Below, one piece after another: positions 1 to 5,407 of a stretch of 64,000 bases of DNA. The notes under the pieces were generated by a model that saw nothing but the letters and a program-made list of their open reading frames with translations, was not told the DNA's origin and searched no databases. Position numbers and translations under genes: made by a program. Within the stretch, counting starts at the first letter, position 1; the number at the start of each line of letters is the position of its first letter. Source of the DNA: Microcella alkalica (lineage in GTDB: Bacteria; Actinomycetota; Actinomycetes; Actinomycetales; Microbacteriaceae); the NCBI RefSeq assembly GCF_014595885.1, contig NZ_JABUKC010000002.1:1-64000 (forward strand). The letters run 5' to 3'.

Positions 1-86
1 GCCACCGCCGACCCCAGGCGCCCAAGCTGCCCGAGGCCGCCTGGATCAACCAGCCCTCACAGGAGGCCCTCATACAGACCGCCTGA
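1..86 (+). CDS. Possible 3' end of an unknown gene
   Basis: An open plus-strand frame enters from the left edge and ends with TGA at 84-86. The 27 visible codons have mostly G or C in third position, and the tail (..LPEAAWINQPSQEALIQTA) reads like a real protein end. It would converge on and overlap the ATPase gene by 17 bases. Too little is visible to name it, and chance openness of a GC-rich frame cannot be excluded. Confidence 0.3.
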   Translation, partial: HRRPQAPKLPEAAWINQPSQEALIQTA

Positions 87-1041
87 CGGAATCTGTCTCA
101 CCCGCCTTGACACTTTCCGGCCGAGCGACACGTCCTGCCTCCACAGCGCGACGTAGGTACTCGTTGAGGTTCTTCTGATCCGGCAGAAGGTGTCGCAGAT
201 CCTCAGACCTGATGCCGTCCGGGTAGCGACTCACGGTTTCGATCAGCTCGAGCATCGGTTCCCCGACGCTCTTGTTCGCCTTCACGATTCGAGCGTTTGT
301 CTTCGCCTGCTCAAGCGAGTCACCGTCGAGCGTCCACACGCCCGCATCGCTCATCGTGAGCGCGTACTCGCCCTCCACAGCGTCGCGCGAAGTGACTTGG
401 AGGGTTGCCCGCTTCTCGTGCCGCTCGCGCCGCAGAACAAGCACGGAATCCGCAGCTCCGGCAATGCCCTGCGTCCCGCTCACGGCGTCGAGGAAGTCGC
501 CTGCGTCGTTCTTGCGCGTGTGGTGGACGATGAGCAGCGACGAACCCGGTACGGCGTCACAGGTGCTCTTGAGAGCCGACAGCACCGCATAGTCGTGGCC
601 GTACTGATTGCCGTTCCCTGCGGGCGGCATCACCTTCCCGAGTGTGTCGAGAATGACGACAGGATCTTGCCCGTCGAAGGCGTCGATGAAGCTGCTGATC
701 GTTGAGACGACCTGACCGTTCTCGATTGCCGTCTGAAACTGCAACCGGTCATCGACTGTCGTGACACCCATGAACCGAAGACGGGACTGCAAACGCCGAG
801 GGCCGTCCTCAAGCGCGAGATACAGCACCGGGCGCGGTTTGCCGACCGGAAGCACGCCGAACGCGTCACCGCCCTGCGAGAGGGCAAGTCCAAGTCCGAG
901 CACCATCCATGACTTGCCGATCTTCGGGGCGGCGACGAGCAGGCTCATGCCTTCGGGGATGATGCCCGGTACGACGTACTGAAGCGGGGGGAACTCCTGC
1001 GCCATGAGCCACTTAGCGCCGAACATTGTGGGCGCGCTCAT
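70..1041 (-). CDS. AAA ATPase, RepA-helicase/RecA-like (mobile element)
   Basis: A 323-residue P-loop ATPase of the AAA_25/RepA hexameric-helicase type common in plasmids, phages and integrative elements, where it probably unwinds or remodels DNA for element replication. A Walker A motif (APKIGKSW) lies near residues 40-47, a Walker B-like stretch (PVVILDTLGK) near 130, and a sensor-like IVHHTRK near 172. The C-terminal part resembles a winged-helix segment. I start at ATG 1041, not the upstream in-frame start at 1056, because ATG 1041 overlaps the TGA of the preceding gene (ATGA), which suggests translational coupling. It is the last visible gene of the minus-strand operon. Specific replication function is inferred from family and context only. 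Confidence 0.8.
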   Translation of the reverse strand: MSAPTMFGAKWLMAQEFPPLQYVVPGIIPEGMSLLVAAPKIGKSWMVLGLGLALSQGGDAFGVLPVGKPRPVLYLALEDGPRRLQSRLRFMGVTTVDDRLQFQTAIENGQVVSTISSFIDAFDGQDPVVILDTLGKVMPPAGNGNQYGHDYAVLSALKSTCDAVPGSSLLIVHHTRKNDAGDFLDAVSGTQGIAGAADSVLVLRRERHEKRATLQVTSRDAVEGEYALTMSDAGVWTLDGDSLEQAKTNARIVKANKSVGEPMLELIETVSRYPDGIRSEDLRHLLPDQKNLNEYLRRAVEAGRVARPESVKAGETDSVRRSV

Positions 1042-1334
1042 TCGCCCTGCTCCCACAGCGCATCGGTCTGCGCCTTCATGAAGTCGCCGGCCGTCTTGCC
1101 GGGGTTGTTCGCGACGAAGTACCAGGTGTCGCGCTCGTAGCTCAGACGGGCGATGCGGTGCTCTAGCTCGTGATGCGTCGCTGCCCGCCCCTGCTCATAG
1201 CCGAGCAGGTAAAGCGTGGTGACGGCGGGCGGGAGCTGCGCGAGCGACTTCGAGCCGTCAGCGAGCGCGTCGGCCCACTCGTGAAGCCACTTCTCAGCGG
1301 TGGGGGAGATTCGCACGATGTTGCCAGCGGTCAT
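1038..1334 (-). CDS. Hypothetical protein of the integrative element
   Basis: A 98-residue protein of unknown function. It starts at ATG 1334, which overlaps the stop of the upstream gene (ATGA), and its own stop overlaps the start of the ATPase gene, so it is locked into a coupled operon. It has no membrane segment or cysteine motif, and looks soluble and helical, with a charged middle (HHELEHRIARLSYERDTWYFV). Such proteins often sit next to replication ATPases of actinobacterial mobile elements. I cannot assign a role. Confidence 0.65.
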   Translation of the reverse strand: MTAGNIVRISPTAEKWLHEWADALADGSKSLAQLPPAVTTLYLLGYEQGRAATHHELEHRIARLSYERDTWYFVANNPGKTAGDFMKAQTDALWEQGE

Positions 1335-1645
1335 CGGGTCACCGCCGTTCGCCCAGCCCACTCCACGTTTGCCAGGGCATGCGCGGCGGTGGGGTCGGCA
1401 TATCCGGTCGCGCTGAACAGCTCGAAACCGCGCCAGGTCGCCTTGTGCTGCTCACGGTCGATATACGCGTCAATCTGACGGCGCACCGTCGCCGGGTTCA
1501 GACTGAATGCGCGCCGAATCACCTTCGACGCCTTCGAGGGTCGGAACTCGACGCCGACCCGTTCGAACTCGCTCGCGGCATAGCGGATGAGCTGTTCTAC
1601 CGTCTCGTACTGCCCGGTCTGCGTGGAGTGCGTCGGGCGGTTCAA
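1331..1645 (-). CDS. Hypothetical protein of the integrative element
   Basis: A 104-residue basic protein of unknown function, rich in Arg and Lys in its centre (RPSKASKVIRRAF, ATVRRQIDAYIDRE), which would fit a nucleic-acid-binding role but is not diagnostic. The start is TTG 1645, chosen because the TGA stop of the 39-codon gene just upstream overlaps it (TTGA). Its stop overlaps the next start (ATGA). It belongs to the coupled string leading to the ATPase. Confidence 0.6.
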   Translation of the reverse strand: MNRPTHSTQTGQYETVEQLIRYAASEFERVGVEFRPSKASKVIRRAFSLNPATVRRQIDAYIDREQHKATWRGFELFSATGYADPTAAHALANVEWAGRTAVTR

Positions 1646-1761
1646 GAGGCATCACCGCCCTTGAAGCCTGCGAACGCGGCGAGAATCGCCTCACGCTGCG
1701 AGTCAGTGAGAGGGGGAGCGCTCGAAACGATGCGCTCGATGTAGGCAGTGCAGTCGGCCAT
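1642..1761 (-). CDS. 39-residue leader ORF of the element operon
   Basis: A short reading frame from ATG 1761 to TGA 1642-1644 encoding 39 residues, beginning MADCTAYIERIVSSAPPL and ending FKGGDAS. It lies at the head of the minus-strand operon, and its stop overlaps the TTG start of the next gene. The pattern of acidic residues, then PPLT(D/E)xQR, then an Ala/Leu-rich helix, resembles very short proteins often found beside replication genes in actinobacterial phages and integrative elements. A GGATCTCC stretch just upstream could serve as ribosome binding site. No function is known to me. Confidence 0.55.
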   Translation of the reverse strand: MADCTAYIERIVSSAPPLTDSQREAILAAFAGFKGGDAS

Positions 1762-1780
1762 TGGAGATCCCTTGAGCCAA

Positions 1781-1814
1781 GGAATCCCGCACACTCTCAG
1801 AGCGGGGGATTCCT
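1781..1814. repeat. Imperfect hairpin upstream of small ORF
   Basis: GGAATCCCGC and GCGGGGGATTCC face each other around a short loop, pairing over about ten bases with a two-base bulge. It lies just upstream of the 39-codon gene and could be an mRNA leader structure or part of its control region. Confidence 0.4.
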
Positions 1815-1872
1815 ACCAGGGATCCACGGCCAGCACGGATCGGTTTCGCCTACATTAGACGGGGCCTGAGAA

Positions 1873-1890
1873 GAGGTTACGCATAACCTC
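1873..1890. promoter_or_regulatory. 18-bp palindrome, candidate operator
   Basis: GAGGTTA-CGCA-TAACCTC is a perfect inverted repeat with 7-base arms. It lies in the 152-bp gap between the 106-residue gene and the operon that begins at 1761, where the operon promoter should be. A repressor or excisionase-type regulator would be the expected ligand. None is identifiable in the visible part of the element. Confidence 0.5.
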
Positions 1891-1913
1891 CGACATTCCT
1901 ACGCGACACGCCG

Positions 1914-2234
1914 CTAATCGGGCAGCGAGTCGCACACGAGCGGCTTGCCCGTTGCACGTGACGCTTCGAGCGCCTTCGCAAAGTCGATCAGATGTGACTT
2001 GTTGCAGTTCTTGCAGAGCACGAAGGCCGAAGTGAACTCGCCCTCGTGCTGGAACCCCTCAACAGGCGTCTGCTTGCGTTCCGCAGCGCGGCTCATTGTC
2101 AGGCCGTTTCGATCCAGGTTCTTGCGGGTGACGATCGCCTGCCGCCACACGAGAAGGTTGCCGGTGGGCTTCTCCTCGATCCAGGCGAGCACGTGTCTCT
2201 TTGCCGCGCACACTGCCACTCTTTGGATGCTCAT
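1914..2234 (-). CDS. Hypothetical protein with CxxC motif
   Basis: A 106-residue protein of unknown function in the element. A CKNC pair near residues 74-77, plus two further cysteines, suggests a small metal- or nucleic-acid-binding fold, but the motif is not specific. The start ATG 2234 follows a GAAGGAAC ribosome binding site. Base composition is visibly less GC-rich than the chromosome to the right. It lies between the operon palindrome and a hairpin at 2254-2282. Confidence 0.6.
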   Translation of the reverse strand: MSIQRVAVCAAKRHVLAWIEEKPTGNLLVWRQAIVTRKNLDRNGLTMSRAAERKQTPVEGFQHEGEFTSAFVLCKNCNKSHLIDFAKALEASRATGKPLVCDSLPD

Positions 2235-2253
2235 TGCGGTTCCTTCGGCTCGA

Positions 2254-2282
2254 GGGGGTGCCCGATTGTCTCAGGCACCCCC
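2254..2282 (-). terminator. Hairpin downstream of the 167-residue gene
   Basis: GGGGGTGCC and GGCACCCCC form a perfect 9-bp stem around an 11-base loop, immediately after the stop of the upstream minus-strand gene. There is no T tract, so termination strength is uncertain. Confidence 0.55.
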
Positions 2283-2295
2283 GACATGCGAATGA

Positions 2296-2799
2296 TCAGG
2301 CCGAGAACTTGTCGATCTCGTCAGCAGCGTTCAACAGGCTCGCCGCGATGCGACGCAAAGCCGCCGCGTCAACCTCGACACCCTCCCCCGTCAGCCACAT
2401 GAGAACCGACTCGTCACCGACCCGCACCTCGTCCGCGTCCACGTCGTACACGTCCTCCCTGATGCGCGAGATCGTGACGTGCTCGTCCTGGTGCACGTTC
2501 CGCACCCACTCGCCGACCGGCAAGTTCTCCCCACCGGTCTGCTCCTCGACCGACGACAGCTCGGGGTCGGCCCAGTCGGGGGCGACCAGCTTGTCGGTCG
2601 AAACGCGGGCGACGGTCGAGAGGTACAGGCGGCCCAGCAGCTCGGGGTCGGTGATCGCGGCGACTCGGACGGCCGTCCATCCGCGCTCGGGGTTGTCGCG
2701 CAGGTGCTCGATGATCTCGAGGTGCATCGGGCTGCGGGGCTCGATGGACTGCGCCGCCTGCACCATCGCGGCGTAGGACGTAAACTGGTTGGTGTTCAT
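2296..2799 (-). CDS. Hypothetical acidic protein of the element
   Basis: A 167-residue acidic, soluble protein with no recognised domain, signal peptide or membrane segment. The start ATG 2799 follows an AAGGGAG ribosome binding site. It lies directly downstream of the integrase in the same orientation, 69 bases after its stop, so the two could be co-transcribed. The position next to an integrase could suit a directionality factor, but the sequence does not look like a typical small basic excisionase, so I do not propose it. Confidence 0.6.
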   Translation of the reverse strand: MNTNQFTSYAAMVQAAQSIEPRSPMHLEIIEHLRDNPERGWTAVRVAAITDPELLGRLYLSTVARVSTDKLVAPDWADPELSSVEEQTGGENLPVGEWVRNVHQDEHVTISRIREDVYDVDADEVRVGDESVLMWLTGEGVEVDAAALRRIAASLLNAADEIDKFSA

Positions 2800-2868
2800 T
2801 GCTTTTCTCCCTTGATTTGTGATGAACCGCCCTCGATCCGCTGCAACGGGTCGGGGGCATCTTCGTAG

Positions 2869-4227
2869 TTACCGGAATTCGATAACCACATCTTCCGGGC
2901 GGAACTCATTACGTCCACCCCGTTTAGTTGGCATGATTCGCACCGTGAACAGAGCGTCAATAATGCGCCGCTTGTTCATGAGCGTCATAGAGTCACGCCA
3001 GAAACCTGAAATGTCGGCCGACTGAATAACGGCGTTCAGCGCCGGGTTACTTGAGTCAAGCTTCGCGCGGATCGTCGCGAGCCGCTCCCGCAGCCTTGAA
3101 GACTGTTCCTGCACGGCGACCTTGGACAGAAGCCCGTCGGCAAACAACTCCGCGAGCCCGTCCAGTCGCGCCCGCAATTCCTGCGCCTCTGACGCGAGCG
3201 CCGCCTCATCAACAGTCGGCGTCAACAGTGCCGCCGCATCAGCCGCCGACAGGCGAGCAACAACAGCCGCTTCGACAAGCTCGTCAACAGCAGCAAGCCG
3301 CCGCCGCACGTGATAGTCGTGACACTGATACACCGGGTTGCCCGACTTGAAATCACGCGTCACCATGACCGGCGCGTCACACACCCCGCACCGGTACAAG
3401 CCCGATCCGACAAACTTGAGCGACTTTGACCAATCCTGCGTGTGACGACGAGCCGCTAGAGCGGTGCTGAAACGCTCCCAGGTGGCCTTGTCGATGATCG
3501 GCGGCCACTGGCCCTCCTCGTTCGCCGTTTCGCCCTTGTAGAGCCGCACACCGGCCAAAGCGGGGTTTGTAGCTCGCAACGTGAGGTTCTGGTAGCTGAA
3601 CGGCTTGCCGTTCATCCCGACCACGCCGCGCGCTTTCAGATCTTTCGCGATTGAGTAGAACGTTTCTCCGGCGATGTACCGGTTCACCGTTTCGCGTAAT
3701 ACAGCCGCCTCTGAGTCAACGATCTTCCACTCGGCGTCCGACTTCTCGTATCCGTAGGGGCGGGCCGATACGTGCCGAACGCCGAGAAGGGCGCGCTTGC
3801 GGTTCGCGTCAATCTGCCGCTCGGACTTGTGCTCAATCTCATACCGGGCAACACCGGCAGTCATGGTCGCAAACATGCGCCCGGTCGGGTTGCTCAAGTC
3901 GAGGTCACCGCCGCTGACAGTCATGATGTGCAGCGGGTGCTTCTCTGCCATGTCCATGAGCCGCACAAGGTCTTTGACCTGCCTGTAGAGGCGGTCGGTG
4001 TGCCAGACGACGATGACACTGAATTCCTCGCGCTCGAGCCGTTCGATCATCGACTCGAAACCGGGACGGCTGCCCTTGCTAGCGGAAGTGTCATTCTCCG
4101 TGATTGTGTCAATCACCTCGAGGTCGCGCGCGTTCGCGAGTTCACGACACTTGGCGAGCTGGCGCTCCACGGCGACACCCTCGCCCGCGCGGTCGAGGCT
4201 CTGCCTCACGTAGATGACTGCTCGCAT
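2869..4227 (-). CDS. Large serine integrase (site-specific recombinase)
   Basis: A 452-residue large serine recombinase. The N-terminal resolvase/invertase domain starts RAVIYVRQS, with the predicted nucleophile Ser10. It is followed by a recombinase domain (about 150-260, with GKPFSYQNLTLRATNPALAGVR), a zinc ribbon (CGVC at about 285 and a later Cys/His pair YQCHDYH) and a C-terminal coiled-coil-like helix (about 335-395). It would catalyse integration and excision of the element between attP and attB. I prefer ATG 4227 because homology to serine recombinases begins there, although a TTG at 4248 would add seven residues. Serine integrases usually lie beside their attachment site, and here the gene start abuts the truncated ssb gene, which marks the element's end. 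Confidence 0.93.
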   Translation of the reverse strand: MRAVIYVRQSLDRAGEGVAVERQLAKCRELANARDLEVIDTITENDTSASKGSRPGFESMIERLEREEFSVIVVWHTDRLYRQVKDLVRLMDMAEKHPLHIMTVSGGDLDLSNPTGRMFATMTAGVARYEIEHKSERQIDANRKRALLGVRHVSARPYGYEKSDAEWKIVDSEAAVLRETVNRYIAGETFYSIAKDLKARGVVGMNGKPFSYQNLTLRATNPALAGVRLYKGETANEEGQWPPIIDKATWERFSTALAARRHTQDWSKSLKFVGSGLYRCGVCDAPVMVTRDFKSGNPVYQCHDYHVRRRLAAVDELVEAAVVARLSAADAAALLTPTVDEAALASEAQELRARLDGLAELFADGLLSKVAVQEQSSRLRERLATIRAKLDSSNPALNAVIQSADISGFWRDSMTLMNKRRIIDALFTVRIMPTKRGGRNEFRPEDVVIEFR

Positions 4228-4253
4228 GTGGACATAGTAGGCACACAACTACC
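4228..4253. other. Predicted attachment junction of the integrative element
   Basis: The crossover should fall between the integrase start (4227) and the first codon that clearly belongs to SSB (ACC GAG GGG at 4251). The in-frame codons before this (AGG CAC ACA ACT) only partly match the usual SSB text, as expected at a hybrid attachment site. The exact core cannot be set without the other end of the element. Confidence 0.6.
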
Positions 4254-4691
4254 GAGGGGCTCGCGATCACCTCGTTCCGGCTCGCGAGCAATCAGCGTCG
4301 CTTCGACCGCGCGAAGAACGCGTGGGTCGACGGCGACACCAACTGGTACACCGTGACGAGCTTCCGCCAGCTCGGCACCCACGTCGCGAGCTCGGTGCAC
4401 AAGGGCGAGCGCGTCATCGTGTGCGGGCGCGTGCGCATCCGCGACTGGACGAGCGGTGAGAAGGCGGGCACGACCATCGAGATCGACGCCGAGGCCGTCG
4501 GTCACGACCTGACCTGGGGCCGAGCGAGCTTCACCCGCAGCGTCATCGTCGGTCGCGGCGACGGCGTCGACGGCAACGACGCGGCGACGGATGCCCGACC
4601 GGAGTCCGACGAGGCGGCAGCCGTGCCCGACGACGCCTCGCAGCTCGCCCCGCGCGAGCTCGTCGACGACGTCGCCGCACCGCCGTTCTGA
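4251..4691 (+). pseudogene. ssb: Single-stranded DNA-binding protein, 5'-truncated by the element
   Basis: The frame ending at TGA 4689-4691 encodes the body of an actinobacterial SSB paralogue: TEGLAITSFRLASNQRRFDR, then WVDGDTNWYTVTSFRQLG, then HKGERVIVCGRVRIRDW, an OB-fold with the usual aromatic and basic contacts, and an acidic tail ending APPF. The first 20 or so residues of the normal protein are missing. Reading backwards in frame, no ATG, GTG or TTG occurs before a TGA at 4215, so the piece has no proper start; the first GTG inside it (4353) is too far in. An element integrated into ssb explains this. The missing 5' part should lie at the far end of the element. Confidence 0.85.
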
Positions 4692-4708
4692 GCGAGCCGC
4701 GCGGCGCC

Positions 4709-4735
4709 GCGTCGCCCACGGAGGCTGGGCGCCGC
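4709..4735. terminator. Weak hairpin between convergent genes
   Basis: GCGTCGCCCA and TGGGCGCCGC can pair with one mismatch around a 7-base loop, in the 74-bp gap between the end of the ssb remnant and the end of the response regulator gene. It may stop transcription from both sides. Confidence 0.35.
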
Positions 4736-4765
4736 GACGTCGGCGCACCCAGCGCCGCGAGCGGA

Positions 4766-5407
4766 TCAGCGCACGCGGATGCCGCCGCGCTGCCACATGG
4801 TGACGGCAGCGACCCTGGGGTTCGCGCTCTCGCCAGTGTCGAGCCCGAGCGCGGCGAACAGTCTGGTCAGCATGGTCTCGACGGCGCGGACGGTTGTGCC
4901 GCGGTGCTCGGCCAGGGCCCGCGTCGACGCCCCCTCGGCGAGCAGGCGCAGCACGTCGGCCTGGGCCGCCGTGACGGTCGGCACGTCGTCGTCGTCGCGC
5001 GTGACGTCGTCGGCCTGCCCGCTGATGGAGCGATGCACCGCATCGATGAGGTCGTCGATCGCGCCGAGCTGCGACTTGACGAGGTAGACCACCCCGGGCG
5101 GAATGCGCCGGGGATTGGGCACGGCGAGTTCGGGGGAGCGGTGGGAGGTGAGCACGACGATCCCGATCCAGGGGTACTCCTCGGCGACCTCGGCGAGGAG
5201 GTCGGCTCCGGACTCGCCTGCCCCGAAGTTCAGGTCCGAGATGAGCGCGTGCGGGTCGGTCTCCGCGACGACCGCCAGCGCCTCCGCGACTGACGTCGCA
5301 CTCGACACCTCGAAGCCGCGGGCGGCGAGCCCGCCGCTCACGAGCGACACGGTGAACACGTCGTCATCGGCGACCACGACCCGCAGTGCCCTGCTCTCGA
5401 CCGTCAT
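4766..5407 (-). CDS. NarL/FixJ-type response regulator
   Basis: A 213-residue response regulator. The N-terminal receiver has the acidic cluster ADDD near residues 13-16, the likely phospho-acceptor Asp58 (LISDLN) and the conserved Lys111 (LVKS). The C-terminal LuxR-type helix-turn-helix spans about 142-205 and includes TRALAEHRGTTVRAVETMLTRLFAALGL. It probably binds DNA when phosphorylated by the hybrid kinase, whose gene it overlaps by 4 bases (5404-5407). It is the last gene of a four-gene minus-strand operon. The receiver is unusually long between beta3 and alpha4 (GAGESGADLLAE). Targets are unknown. Confidence 0.88.
   Translation of the reverse strand: MTVESRALRVVVADDDVFTVSLVSGGLAARGFEVSSATSVAEALAVVAETDPHALISDLNFGAGESGADLLAEVAEEYPWIGIVVLTSHRSPELAVPNPRRIPPGVVYLVKSQLGAIDDLIDAVHRSISGQADDVTRDDDDVPTVTAAQADVLRLLAEGASTRALAEHRGTTVRAVETMLTRLFAALGLDTGESANPRVAAVTMWQRGGIRVR

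Noticed and set aside
2296-2799. The 167-residue gene as an excisionase
   Set aside because: It is acidic and too long, with no helix-turn-helix or winged motif visible; only its position beside the integrase pointed that way.
4353-4691. A complete 112-residue gene starting at GTG 4353
   Set aside because: SSB homology continues in frame upstream of this codon to about 4251, so it is an internal codon of a truncated ssb rather than a real start.
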